DNA of 64,000 bases from Eriocheir sinensis (lineage: Eukaryota; Arthropoda; Malacostraca; Decapoda; Varunidae), in the NCBI RefSeq assembly GCF_024679095.1, contig NC_066513.1:8422049-8486048 (forward strand), in the 5' to 3' direction. The notes under the pieces are model-generated. The model was not told the DNA's origin and searched no databases. It worked only from the letters and a program-made list of their open reading frames with translations. The position numbers and the translations under genes were made by a program. The first letter of the stretch is position 1. Each line of letters begins with the position of its first letter. Positions 1 to 11,127 of this stretch are shown piece after piece.

Positions 1-486
1 TTGTTGACTGGATGGGCTGCAAAATATCGGATCAAAAGCTCTTATGAAAAAAAAATAACAGCTGAGGGTGGAGGTAAGGGTATGTGATGCCTATGGACGC
101 GATGGGAATGATGGAATGCATGTTGAAGGAATGAGGTGAGGGAGGTATGAAGGGGGCATTATGCATTTGTGACGAGTGTGTGGGAAGGAATACATAGGAA
201 TACATAGGAAGAACAGACACCAGAAGACCTATCGGTCTATGGCGAGGGTGTCTGTTTACTACCGCTACTACTAGTAATCTACGTGTGGCAGGACAGGACA
301 GAAAATATGAAGGCTTCTCCCCACCCACCTCTCCCTCCGGCAACGTGCCGGCAGGAAATAGTTAGAAGAGAACACCATGTACCTTTAAGGAAGAAAGGGA
401 CATGGAAATTTTACAGTAAAGAGTGAAATAAGAGGAAATTACTACCCTTAACTTACACTACTGGTAACCTAGGCTGTGGGGGAAAA

Positions 487-740
487 TGACTTCATTACAT
501 AAGAACATAAGAACACAGAAACACAAGGAGAATGGAAGAGGACGAGTGGCCTACACAGGGCAGCCTCAGGATCCCCCCTAATACTCACGATGGGTGAGGT
601 GTAGTTTTAGGGGCACAGGTGGAGGCTTGATCCTCGTTTTACCGGCGGTACTAGGCACGGCACCAGTAACCTGTCACCTTACTGCACCCACACCTCACTC
701 CACCTGTCATGCGGACATCAACTGTTGCTTTACTCTATTG
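487..740 (-). mobile_element. CR1-A 3'-UTR fragment inserted in the preceding LINE
   Basis: The reverse complement of this stretch closely matches 17860-18050, the 3' UTR of the CR1 copy at 14.0-18.05 kb, including the GTACCGCCGGTAAAACGAGG block and the terminal TTATGTTC repeats (seen here as ATAAGAACATAAGAAC). It is a severely 5'-truncated insertion containing only UTR. It is flanked by imperfect 40-bp direct repeats at 449-488 and 741-780 (about 34 of 40 identical), which may be a diverged target-site duplication. Confidence 0.8.
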
Positions 741-1479
741 TTAACTTACGCTACTTGCAATCTAGGTTGTGGGGGAGAATAATATGAATTTAGGTTGACG
801 TCTTGCTGCAATCTGTCTGAAAACATGCGAAGAAGGGTCAGTATAATCTTATATCCCTGAAGTACTTATCCAATGAAGACTTGAAGCTATTGATACTCTG
901 TGCGCTAACTACTGACGGTGGGAGTCTATTCCAGTGATCGACGACTCTATTATTGAAAAAACTTTTGCGCACCAATGTGTTACATCGGTTTCCCTTTAAC
1001 TTCATACCGTTGCTGCGTGTTATTGTGTTGGTGTCTCTCTGAAATAGACTATCTGGGTTAATGTTGTCGAATCCATTAAGGATTTTGAACATTTCAATTA
1101 AGTCCCCTCTTATCCTTCGCTTTTTTAGGGAAAACATATCTAAACGCTTTAAACGCTCGTCATATGGCATGTTTCGGAGCGCTGGAATTTGTTTGGTTGC
1201 TCGTCCCTGTATCCTTTCTAGCAAAACTTGATCTTTGATATAGTTCGGTGACCAGAACTGAATGGCGTATTCTAGGAGTGGTCTTACAAATGCTAAATAT
1301 AATCTCTTCATAAGTTCGGGTGATTTATAATCAAAGTTTCTTGAGATTAATCCTAACATCATATTGGCTTTTTTACTCGCTGCAGAACATTGATCACTCA
1401 TTTTAAGAGTGTTACTGATAATGACACCAATATCTTTTTCTTGTTTTACTTCGCTGAGCTCATGTCCTTGAATCTGATA

Positions 1480-1656
1480 TTTAAAGTTAGGATTTATCTA
1501 CGTTAAAACTCATTTGCCATTTTTCGCTCCAGTCGGCAAGTCTTATTTAAAGTTTATTTAAAGTTAGGATTTTTTTCACCTATGTGCATTACTTTACATT
1601 TATCTACGTTAAAACTCATTTGCCATTTTTCGCTCCAGTCGGCAAGTCTTATTAAG
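1480..1656. repeat. local tandem duplication inside the LINE RT
   Basis: About 55 bases at 1493-1548 (TCTACGTTAAAACTC ... GGCAAGTCTTA) recur nearly perfectly at 1600-1654, and ATTTAAAGTTAGGATT precedes both. The first copy lacks the roughly 30 bases between these blocks that the second retains. The duplication falls just after the FADD box of the RT and separates the two ORF pieces, so it is a direct inactivating lesion. Confidence 0.85.
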
Positions 1657-2209
1657 TCTGATTGAATCTTTTCGCAACTTTCACTGTTCGTTACCGTACC
1701 TCCTAATTTGGTGTCGTCGGCGAATTTGGCTACTTTTGATAGAATACCAGTTTCTGAGTCGTTCACGTAAATTATGAAAAGTGTTGGCCCCAGGACCGAA
1801 CCTTGGGGCACGCCATTGGTGACGGGTTGCCAATCCGATGCTTCACCATTAAGAACTACACGTTCTTCTCTGTCGGTGAGCCAGTCATGAATCCACGCAT
1901 ATAAATGGTCGTTAATACCGTGGGAACGCAGTTTAGAAATAAGCCTAACGTGAGGAACTTTATCAAACGCTTTCTGAAAATCTAGGTAAATTACGTCATA
2001 TGGGCTTCGGGCGTCCCAACATGTATGAACATCGTTGAAAAAAGTTAATAGGCTGGTAAGGCAAGACCGATTACTACGAAATCCGTGCTGACTATCAGTC
2101 ATCAAATCATTTGTTTCAAGGAAAGTGATCATTTTATTCCTGATCATTTTTTCGAATAGTTTAATTAGGACAGACGTAAGGCTGATAGGACAGCAGCAGT
2201 GACCAGTAT

Positions 2210-2375
2210 ATAATGCATACTCGTATGGAGTATGCATCTCACGTGTGGGAAGGCTCCACTCACACAGCTCTTCTGGACAGAGTGGAGTCTAACGCTCTTC
2301 GTCTCATCAGCTCTCCTCCTCCTACTGATAGTCTTTTACCTCTTAAATTCAAGAAACTGAATTTCAAACAGAAGA
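2210..2375 (+). mobile_element. Jockey-like LINE fragment (RT C-terminal region)
   Basis: Plus-strand translation reads YASHVWEGSTHTALLDRVES then LRLISSPPPTDSLLPLKF, matching the minus-strand Jockey-like copy at 42.2-45.1 kb (EYASYV, TNTALLDRVES). It is a short fragment abutting the 5'-truncated end of the LINE on its left; the junction lies near a small palindrome around 2210-2236. Confidence 0.6.
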
Positions 2376-2840
2376 GAGGATGGAGTTAAAACCTTAGAAC
2401 TCAAACCCTCTGTTCGTGTTACATGAACCAAACCCCGAGAGAATTTCTCTCGGTTTTGAAAATAAATAAATAGAACACCTTAATTTTTTTTATTACGAAA
2501 CATACACTGAAAACATAAATCTTACTCTTCGATTTGAGCCACAATAAATATAATCTGTTCTTTAAATTAATACTGTTCTTGTGCTTTGAAAAAATGACGA
2601 TTTTCCTACATGTCTTAACATAAATATTCATTAAAAAAAAAACCATTTCTGCTCTGATGTGAAGGTGTAGAGGTCGTCTGAGCTTACCCTGTCTGCGTCC
2701 CAGCGCTCTACCGCCACTGGGAGCTGTATGGGAGTTACGGAAAAAAAGGGTATTTTTTTCGATAGTCAAAAAACAAAAATTCTTCACATTTTTAGCAAGG
2801 CTAATGTGGCGCAACTGGTACCAAAACACCACACATATAT
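2376..2840. other. AT-rich stretch, no gene recognised
   Basis: Contains A-rich runs (AAATAAATAAATAG near 2460) that could be the tail of the Jockey-like fragment, and a weak tRNA-like segment on the minus strand near 2670-2720 (GCGGTAGAGCGCTGGG). No supported coding sequence. Confidence 0.3.
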
Positions 2841-3340
2841 TACGGCGGCAGCAGAGGTAGAGCCAACAGGAGCTGGAGATATGGCATGAACGGCAGCAGA
2901 GGTAGAGCCAACAGGAGCTGGAGATGTGGCATGAACGGCAGCAGAGGTAGAGCCAACAGGAGCTGGAGATGTGGCATGAACGGCAGCAGAGGTAGAGCCA
3001 ACAGGAGCTGGAGATGTGGCATGGACAGCAGCAGAGGTAGAGCCAACAAAGGCTAGAGATGCGGCATGGACGGCAGCAGAGGTAGAGCCAACAGGAGCTG
3101 GAGATGTGGCATGGACGGCAGCAGAGGTAGAGCCAACAGGAGCTGGAGATGTGGCATGGACGGCAGCAGAGGTAGAGCCAACAGGAGCTGGAGATGTGGC
3201 ATGGACGGCAGCAGAGGTAGAGCCAACAGGAGCTGGAGATGTGGCATGGACGGCAGCAGAGGTAGAGCCAACAGCAGCTAGAGAAGTGGCATGGACGGCA
3301 GCAGAGGTAGAGCCAACAGCAGCTAGAGAAGTGGCAGGTG
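2840..3340. repeat. 45-bp minisatellite, about 11 copies
   Basis: Unit GGCAGCAGAGGTAGAGCCAA followed by CAGGAGCTGGAGATGTGGCATGGAC in variant forms (period 45 = 15 codons). Because the period is a multiple of three and lacks stops in several frames, long repeat ORFs appear on both strands; these are properties of the array, not evidence of a gene. Variants near 3050, 3270 and 3315 differ at ACAGGAGCTGGAGATG. It directly abuts the 3' tail of the LINE at 3361. Confidence 0.9.
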
Positions 3341-3360
3341 GAGGTGGCCGCATGTTTCAC

Positions 3361-4320
3361 TGGAACACAAAGAAATACAAAGAAAGGACAAACAACAGCA
3401 GACCTGGTGGTCCTTACGAGGCTGTTTGTGACAAGCTACACTAACTAATCAAAGGTGGAAGATGAAAGACAGCAAAGGCGAAGGCTCCTCCCAACCTCCC
3501 CATCTCTCCAGCTAAAGCTGGCAGGAAAGGAAAAAGAACCATGCAGCATGAAAAAACTGCATGGAAATTTGTAGGAAAGAGGAAAGAACTACCATTACTG
3601 CTACCACTAACCGGGCGATAAAAGCGGACAAGGACACCAGTATTCGAAAGAACTTAACGTTATTACGACAATGAGTAATATCTTAGTTGCTGGTTGGATT
3701 CAAAATACTTGTCTAACCTATTCTTGAAGGCCGTAACTGTTGTACTATGAACGACATCACAGGGTAGAGAGTTCCAAACATTAACAACTCGATTGAAGAA
3801 AAAGTGTTTAGCTTCGTGCGACAAGAATCTTTTACCACTTATCTTCAAATTGTGATTTCTTCTTGTTCTATTTGATCGATCAATTGTAAAGTAATCTTCC
3901 GCATTAATATCACTGAATCCTTTAAACATTTTAAACACTTATATTAGATCGCCTCGCATTCTTCGTTTTGATAGACTGAATAAATTTACTTCTTTAAGCC
4001 TTTGTTCATATGATAAATATCTCAACCTAGAAATCATATTTTTTACTCTTCGTTGAACCCGTTCCAACTTTTCTATGTCTTTTCTATAGTAGGGAGACCA
4101 AAACTGTACACAATACTCTAGACGGGGTCGAACCAACGAATTATACAGTTTTAATAATACTTTTTCCGATTTATTATTAAAGACTCGTCCGATGAAGCCA
4201 ACCAATTTGTTTGCAGTTTTAACTGCCTCTGAACAATGCTGACCGGGCTTTAAATCGCTTGATATAGTAATTCCAAGATCCTTTTATTTACTTACTGCAG
4301 AAAGCTGTTTGCCATTCATT
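3361..4320 (-). mobile_element. CR1-like LINE family B, 3' half (split copy)
   Basis: Collinear with 12248-13212 at high identity. 3939-4205 encodes the C-terminal RT segment (VRPRLEYCVQFWSPYYRKDIEKLERVQRR, SKRRMRGDLI) and 3663-3938 the last part (FFNRVVNVWNSLP). The 3' UTR ends at a tail with AACACAAAGAAA repeats near 3361-3385. Homology stops abruptly at 4320 and resumes at 6668, the two ends being adjacent in the 12.2-14.0 kb copy, so this is half of one element interrupted by an insertion. Confidence 0.85.
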
Positions 4321-6667
4321 ACTTTTTTTTTTTTTTTTTTTTTACAACAAAGGAGGAGGCCTGGCAAGGCACAAAAAAAAAAAAAAAAAAAAAAAAAGCC
4401 TAACCTAAAGTAAAACAAGAAAAACAAAGAGAGGAAAAAAGAAAGAACACACAAATACTGGAGGAGAGGTACTCTCTCCAAGCTCTTGAAAGAGCAGAGC
4501 AGGGAGGAAGGACAGAGCCAAGGAAGAAGGTTCCAGAAGGGACAGAAACTAGGAAAAGAAAAGAGTGAAGAGGGAAGATAACTTGCACAAGGGTTTCCTG
4601 AGTAGTAAGGGGATGAGTATGAGCATGAAGTGCAGTTTGCAAGAAAGGATGAGGGGGGAGGGGGGATTGTAAAGTAGATGCAGAAAAAGAGAGGTGGAGC
4701 AGGAAACAATAGAAGAGAAGAGGAGCAATAGAGGCAGGAATTTGATAAGAGCGGAGAAGAAGAGAGGAGGAGCTGAGCGGACGAGAGCTGTATAGCCACC
4801 ACTCTGTCCAGAAGAGCCGAGGTCCAGAGCCCCCACATGAGATGCATACCCCACACAGGGCACAACCAGCAGGATGGCAGCACAACAGGGGATGAGGAAG
4901 CAGCGACAGTTGGTACAGAGATGTAGTGCGGAAGAAGGAGAGAATAGAGAGTAGCCCATTAAGAAGGAAGTTTAGAAGAGATGAGATGAGTGGCTAGAGT
5001 GAGAGAATGAGAAGGACAGTTTAGGAAGGGAATAGGATAGGTGGTGTTGTGAAAAAGAATAGGGGATGCTTGGAAAGTTATTAGGGATAGTTGATAGGTG
5101 GAGAACTTGTTTGAGGCGAGGAAGTTGACCAGGTTCTTCTTGGTCTGCCCAAAGTTCCCAGTAAGGTTCTTTGGTGCAGCCCTCCCTAGTGAGTCGTTAA
5201 GTTCCTCAAGTTCTCTGGAGGTGGATTCAAAAATTGCTTGAAGTTGAGGAATCATCGGCGAGAAGATAGATAGAGTAGGACAGTTTTGTTTTAGAAAGAA
5301 GGAAAGACAGAAAAAACAGAAAAGATAGAACATAGAGAACAGAATTGAGTAATAGAGGATGTAATAGAATTAGAAGAAGGACAGAAACCAGGAGGGGGCA
5401 GAAGAAAGCAAAGATCAAAAGGAAGAAGGAGATAAAGGAAGACGGAAGGTAGGAGAAAAAGGCAAAAGAGAGTTAGAGAAACTGATTAAAAGCAGACCTC
5501 AAAAGCTTGATATATGTCCCCTATCAAAAGTAGAGATCACTGAGCTAAGAAGAGATGTTTCAGATAAGAGTCAGATAAGAGGATTAGAGAGAGTCTTTTA
5601 AATATACTGGCAGGAATCTGCTTCAGAAGGGGAAAGGAGCAAGAATTTCAAATCTTATAGAGTGATATGATTTTAAGGATTGATAGAAAAAGCTTAAGGG
5701 AGGATAGAGAGTGGAAGCTATTGACCAGGTTTGAAGCTTTTGTAGCAGGACCGAAGGATTGTACTGTGAAGGCAAGGAAAGACAGGCCAGGAAGGGTAGA
5801 TAAGTTGCAGAGGCGAAAGGACAAGACGGACAGGTGATTTTTAAGGACAATTGAGGTTGACATATAGGAGGTCGATCATCAGGTCATAAGCTGAGGAGGA
5901 GGAGGAACATCAGGGGGATGATTACAAGATTTTTTGAAGAATCAGTAGGAGTTAGAATAAAGGAGTTAGAGGGAGTCTTTTAGAAGAGGAGCAAGGAGTT
6001 TAGTTTGAGGAGAGAGAAGAGTTCAGAAGAGAAGATTCTGCAGAAGAGAGCTTGGAACGGAAGTTTTGGAAAGAAGTTCAGTTGGGAGTGAAGATAAGAT
6101 GAAGATGGGAAGCTGGAGGAGATATTTGACGAAGAGCCAAGAAACGGGTTGAGCTAGATGAAAGCAAGGTTTATTTATTTTCACATTTTGAGAAGATTTG
6201 GGCAAGATTTGGCAGGAATGTATGGTAGAAAAGGCAGAAATGTTAGTTATAGAAGCTTTTAGCTTGAAGGCTCTGAGACGAGCTGAGAAATAGAAAGCTA
6301 CAAAGTTTGAACAGAGGTAGCGTAATTAAATCTTTTAAGAATGCGTGGACAGAACAGAAGAAGATCTGACATCACCTCTGCTCCATTCCAGAGACAAGAA
6401 AGCTGAAGGATCCACAGATTGTGATCCAGAATAGGGTCTTCTAAAACGAAAGCACAATGAAGAGGGGTCTCAAGCAAGCAAGCCTCGATCATTCCACGGG
6501 GAACAGGAGAGAAAAGTGGGTCGAGCGTGTACATTGAGTCAGTCCAGAGGAGCCACGCGAGGGGGCGATGCAGAAATAAGATTGGTGATTGGGACAGATG
6601 CACGGAGTAGGGAGTGATACAGAATAAGCAGAGGGGAACAGTAAACGGGAAGAGGCCCAGGATGTGC
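4321..6667 (-). mobile_element. Jockey-like LINE copy inserted into LINE B, heavily diverged
   Basis: Begins with a T-run (element poly-A tail) and shares ordered blocks with the Jockey-like copy at 42.2-45.1 kb: the 3' leader ACAACAAAGG, the segment near 4790-4860 (CCACTCTGTCCAGAAGAG, GAGATGCATACC), GAGTCGTTAAGTTCCT near 5190, GGACAGTTTTGTTTTAGAAAG near 5277, TCCATTCCAGAGACAA near 6387 and GCAGAAATAAGATTG near 6568. All frames carry many stops. No clear target duplication flanks it. Confidence 0.75.
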
Positions 6668-7635
6668 TGTAACTGAACGCGATTGTTATTTTTTCCGATG
6701 TGCAACATTTTACATTTGTCAACGTTAAATTTCATTTGCCATTGATTGGCCCAACGTGCAAGTCGATCTAGATCTGATTGTAAAGCTTCTTCGTCGAGTG
6801 TCGCAGTTACTTTACTAGCAATTTTTTTGTCATCAGCAAATTTTGATACTTTGCAAGTGAGCCCATCATCGATATCATTAACATAAATTAAGAAGAGCAT
6901 GGGGCCAAGCACTGATCCTTGAGGTACGCCGCTTCTGACGTCGAGCCAGTTAGATGTAACACCGTTTAGAACTACTCTCTGTTTCCGCTCAGAGAGCCAG
7001 TCCACAAGCCAATTGTGAATGTTACCCGAGATACCGTGCGCCAATAATTTGCTGAGCAATCATTGGTGGGGAACCTTATCAAATGCCTTTTGAAAATCCA
7101 GATATATGATATCTACTGATCTTCTTTCATCGAACACCTCAAAAATATAATGAAAAAAATCATGTAAGTTAGTTAAACACGAACGTTTACTACGGAAGTC
7201 ATGTTGCGAATTATTTATCATATTATTTTCTTCGAAGAATTTCACCATATTGTCGCGAATGATAGTCTCCATTAACCTACAAACAATCGATGTCAGGCTA
7301 ATTGGTCGATAGTTTCCTGGATGAGACTTGTCCCCCTTTTTGAAAATTGGTGTGACATTTGCAAGTTTCCAATCCGACGGAACTTTTCCAGCTATTAAAG
7401 ATTTATTGAATATGATGGAGAGCGATTTACAAATTTGATGTTTGATTTATTTTAAGACCCTAGGGGTAATTTTGTCTGGACCAGAAGCTTTGCTTACTTT
7501 AATCATTTCAATTGTGCGTAAAATGTCACTTTCTACGATGAGCACGCCACTTAACATCTTTTCGGTCCTTCTAACCTCCGGCGGTTGAGGTGATAAACAA
7601 TCTTCGTCTGGGGTGGAAGTGGTCAGTCTTCTCTT
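6668..7635 (-). mobile_element. CR1-like LINE family B, 5' part (split copy)
   Basis: Continues the interrupted copy. It encodes RT in order METIIRDNMVKFFEENNMI, SKRSCLTNL, DIIYLDFQKAFDKVPHQ (7060-7272), SGVPQGSVLGPMLF, and SKFADDKKIASK, where the Thr after FADD found in sister copies is Lys. Upstream to about 7635 it retains the pre-RT segment. A stop at the HQ*LLSKLL position and a frameshift separate 6298-7059 from 7060-7272. The ORF 6298-7059 is a chimera of RT and the inserted Jockey-like sequence. Confidence 0.85.
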
Positions 7636-8199
7636 TTTCCCGGGCCTACTAGCTTACCCCCCCTCCTCATCACGTTCCTTATCAGGACGAGGATTATATT
7701 CTTCCTCATTTTCACTGTCATATAATTATTCATCAGCTTCCACAGTGTCATTTACCTCATCATCCACACTCATGGTCATCGCTATCACCATTACCCACTG
7801 ACCAGACTCCAGATTTGTTCATAATATCAGCCAGTTCCTCATCATTTTAAAATTTAGTTAGCTTGGCCGTGGCTTTTGATTTTTGTTTATACCAGTTTAT
7901 AATAAATCACTAAATCTTGCCTGAAAAGGAAAAAAAAAAACGTAAGATTTCACAAAATAATACGTAAACAGAAACGTTAGGAGACTTATATTTCACACAC
8001 GACCACAAACGTCAGGAGAATTCCACCCAAAATGCCAATTACGTACACTCATCCTCCGCCAAGTCTCACGAAGCAGTGAAAGTGTGAAACTGTAGGAAAC
8101 GACAGACCTGGGCAGCGTTGCCAAGGGTATAAATCACGTGATCACCTCGTCCACGCGGGAGAAATTCACCCAGGGTTTGTGTTCTAGGGAATCAAAAAA
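7636..8199. other. non-repetitive stretch, no gene recognised
   Basis: Minus-strand reading near 7640-7850 is acidic (DSENEEEYNPRPDKEDEE), which could be the N-terminus of a lost transposase, but there is no diagnostic motif. 7900-8190 contains nothing I recognise. Confidence 0.2.
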
Positions 8200-8283
8200 T
8201 GAAGAAGATAAGAGTGGATAAAGAAGAATTGAGGAAATTAATGAATCACTAGATGGAAAAAAAGCCATGGGACCATATCATAC
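8200..8283 (+). mobile_element. LINE family C fragment
   Basis: Plus-strand reading gives VDKEELRKLMNH then DGKKAMGPYH-like residues, matching the pre-RT segment KxAMGPDG of LINE family C copies at 51.9-52.1 kb (LDGKKAMGSDG). Too short to say more. It may be the 5' flank into which the next LINE inserted. Confidence 0.45.
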
Positions 8284-8552
8284 ATGGAAACATGGAAGTG
8301 CAGGCAACAGAAAACCTATTGGCTCATTACGAGATTGCCCGCTTTGGTGAATTAATCTGCTCGAAAGCCACTTGGGGCTTGGGGAGCAGGTGAAATCACC
8401 TCGATATTCAGTTTACTCCTGCCGCAACGAAATGACGGTTAAATGGTTAAACCGTTATTTCTAGTTCTTGAGTTGCTTTGCAGTTCAAAGAATTTGGAGC
8501 AATCGACGTTATTGAACTTTTTCAGGTACTTGAAGAATTGAATCATATCACT

Positions 8553-9790
8553 TTATAGGCGTCTTTTCTCCAGTGTACAGATATAGAGTCGCTTGAGTCG
8601 TTCCTCGTACGGTTGAATCCTTAGGGTTGGAATCATTTTCGTGGCGCGTCGTTGAATCCTTTCCAGTAAATCAATGTCCTTTCTGTAATTAGGAGACCAG
8701 AACTGTACTGCATACTCGAGATGCGGTCTTACCATGGAATTATACAAGGATAGCATTACGTCTGGCGTTTTACGCTCGAAGTTCCTCGCTATGAACTCGA
8801 GCATAGTGTTGGCTTTGTTATATGCTTTTTTACAGTGATTCGCGTGTTTCAGGTCACTGCTAATAGTGACCCCAAGATCCTTTCCCTCCTGCATCGCCTG
8901 CAGAGGTTTCCCATTCATGATGTATGTGTGGTTAGTATTTCTGGACCCAATGTGCATGACTTTGCATTTGTCAACATTAAAGGACATTTGCCATTTTTCC
9001 GACCATTTGATAATGTGATTGAGGGCCTTCTGAATGATTTCGCAGTCGGTCTTTGTGAAGGCCTTCCCGCCCACCTTGGTGTCATCAGCAAATTTCGATA
9101 TTGTGGATTTCAGTCCTGATTCTAGATCGTTGATATATATGATAAAGAGAATGGGTCCCAGCACTAACCCTTGAGGCACTTCACCAGTGACTGGAAGCCA
9201 ATCGGAAGGCTGTCCGTTGAGTAGCACTCGTTGTTTTCTGTCGGTGAGCCTATCTCTTATCCACACGATCAAATTGGCTCCAATGCCCGCCGGGTGCAGT
9301 TTCTTAAGGAGTCGCTCGTGCGGTACCTTGTCGAAGGCTTTCTGAAAATCCAGATAAATAACTTCACTGGGGATGTGGTCATCCCATTTCTTATACGTAT
9401 ATACCTTGGAAGACATCCAATAGATTCGTTAAGCAGGAGCGCTTGTTTCTGAAGCCATGCTGGGTGTCGGAATTATATTATTGTCTTCTAGAAATTTGAC
9501 AATTCTGTCTCTAATAATCTTCTCGAGTATTTTTACTGCCACTGATGTCAAACTTATGGGCCTGTAGCTTAATGCAACGCTTTTGTCACCTTTTTTTTTT
9601 TTTTTTTTTAAATCGGTGTTACGTTCGCCATCTTCAAGTCTTCTGGGACCCTGTTCAGTTGTACTGACCGGTTAAATATGTTTGTGAGTGGCTGAAGCAT
9701 TTTCTGTTTAAACTCTTTTAGTAACCGCGGGAACAAATTGTCGGGTGCCGTTGACTTGTTCGTGTCGAGTTTGTCCAAGTATTTTTTCAC
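8553..9790 (-). pseudogene. RT domain of LINE A2
   Basis: 9608-9790 gives the RT start (LDTNKSTAPDNLFPRLLKEF, PEDLKMANVTPI). A T-run near 9590-9610 disrupts the frame. 8553-9416 gives VIYLDFQKAFDKVPHERLL, VPQGLVLGPILFIIYINDLE, SKFADDTKVGG (both catalytic Asp present), WQMSFNVDKCKVMHIG, and the C-terminal VRPHLEYAVQFWSPNYRKD and LERIQRRATKMIP. Frame is lost between 9417 and 9608. Confidence 0.85.
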
Positions 9791-10235
9791 TTCTTGGTCG
9801 CATATTGAGTCAAATCCAGGGGCGTGATCCCCCTCGACCGGTCAAGGCGCTCGGGAATAGTTTCGATGTCCTCGACTGTGAATACGGATGCGAAGTTACT
9901 ATTGAGGATTCTGGCCATCTGTTTACTATCCTGAGTTACAGATCAGGTCTCGTCTGTCAGGGGACCAATATTGGATTTTACTTTCTTTTTCGATCTGATG
10001 TATGTGACGAATTTTTTGGAGTTAGTCTTGATATCGCGCACTATTTGTTTTTCATAGTTGCGTTTACTACTCCGAATAAGGGTGCGACAAGCTCTGAGGC
10101 TGTTGTGGTACTGTGTACGGGTTTCTGCCGTGTCATTATCTTTCATTAGGTTATAATTCCATTTTTTTAAGTTTACTGTTGTCGATTGTATTGTCGGTGA
10201 GGATAAGTTGGTCCCAGGTCGCAGGGGTAAGCAAC

Positions 10236-11000
10236 TCACGGGCTAAGTTGAAATTTGCTTTTTTTTTTGTAGCCTGTGATCACTGACGGATTATCTACGA
10301 GTTTGTGACTTTTGTTGACATTAAAACGGATTAAGTGGTGATCGCAACCATAAAGTTTCTCATTAACTTCAGAGTCGCGAATGGGGTCGGGGTCGCTTAC
10401 TAATACCAGATCCAGAAGATTGTTTTCTCTTGTCGGTTGAGTTACCACATGAGTGAGGAACGAATCATCCACCATTTCTATAAGTCTGTTACCCTCTTGA
10501 TCTCCAGTAAACAGTCCCCAGTCAACATTAGGGCAATTAATTAAAGTCCCCAACTATTATTGTGTCCTTGCTTTGTGTTAGAGAGTGAATCTCTCGTACA
10601 GGGCAGTGTCGTCGGCTGCCTGCTGTTTTGGGGGCCTGTATACTGTTGCAAGTGTTAGTTTCTTATTATTTGCGGTTATTTCCACATAGACGGAATCGTA
10701 TTTCTCTGTGTCCTGTTTGTCTATTTTTATGGCAGGGAGCGTACTTTTTACGTAGCAAATTACTCCTCCTCCTTTCTTGTGCTTTCTATATTTGTGGAAG
10801 CTTTCGTACCCAGGGAATGACAGTTCGGATATTATGTAGATGTGCAGAGTTAGCCCAAGTCTCTGTGATGGCTACCACATCTGGTTTCTCTGTTGCAATA
10901 TACTACCTAATTTCGTCATTTTTGGGTAATAAACTACGTGCACTTGTATACAAAACAGAAATGTGACTCCTGTTTTGGCTGCGACGAGTTGTATCAGTTC
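10236..11000 (-). pseudogene. APE-like endonuclease of LINE A2
   Basis: 10236-10553 reads NCPNVDWGLFTGDQEGNRLI, FLTHVVTQPTRENNLLDLVL and GCDHHLIRF, corresponding to the GDFN...DW, PTR..N.LDLV and SDH motifs of CR1 endonucleases. The expected GDFN is degraded to INCPN and SDH to CDH, so this copy should be inactive. The N-terminal half up to about 11000 is frameshifted. Confidence 0.75.
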
Positions 11001-11127
11001 GCTTGTCGGAGGCGTCGTTGGTTACACAGTTTCTTGTAAGCCGCACCGACGCTACGGGTTGGTTGATCAAGAGCTACCTTTGCCCCGCCCTCGCCTGCAG
11101 TTTTTTGAAAAGCTTTTCGAAAAGCTT

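Larger units (their letters stand above)
185..2205 (-). mobile_element. CR1-like LINE, 3' half (RT domain and 3' UTR), decayed
   Basis: On the minus strand 1554-2237 encodes the reverse transcriptase palm: IYLDFQKAFDKVPH (first catalytic Asp), SGVPQGSVLG-type motif and the FADDTKLGG catalytic box. 838-1401 encodes the CR1-type C-terminal region (VRPLLEYAIQFWSPNY, LERIQGRATKQIP, RRIRGDLIEMFKILNG, NRVVDHWNRLP). The 3' UTR runs down to about 185 and ends in a short tandem tail (CTATGTATTC in element sense). The element is 5' truncated near 2205. A later 3' fragment of another LINE sits at about 487-740, and a local duplication at 1480-1656 breaks the ORF. CR1-like is inferred from the motifs and short-repeat tail. 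Confidence 0.8.

Noticed and set aside
2419..3360. Long Cys/Tyr/Ser-rich ORFs on the minus strand
   Set aside because: Produced by the 45-bp minisatellite being open in several frames; flanking parts are AT-rich non-coding sequence.
4284..5418. Ser/Leu/Phe-rich minus-strand ORFs
   Set aside because: Out-of-frame readings of the purine-rich decayed Jockey-like LINE; block homology with 42.2-45.1 kb explains the region.
4300..6690. Target-site duplication around the Jockey-like insertion in LINE B
   Set aside because: Flanks CATTCATTAC and GTAACTGAACGCG share no convincing repeat.
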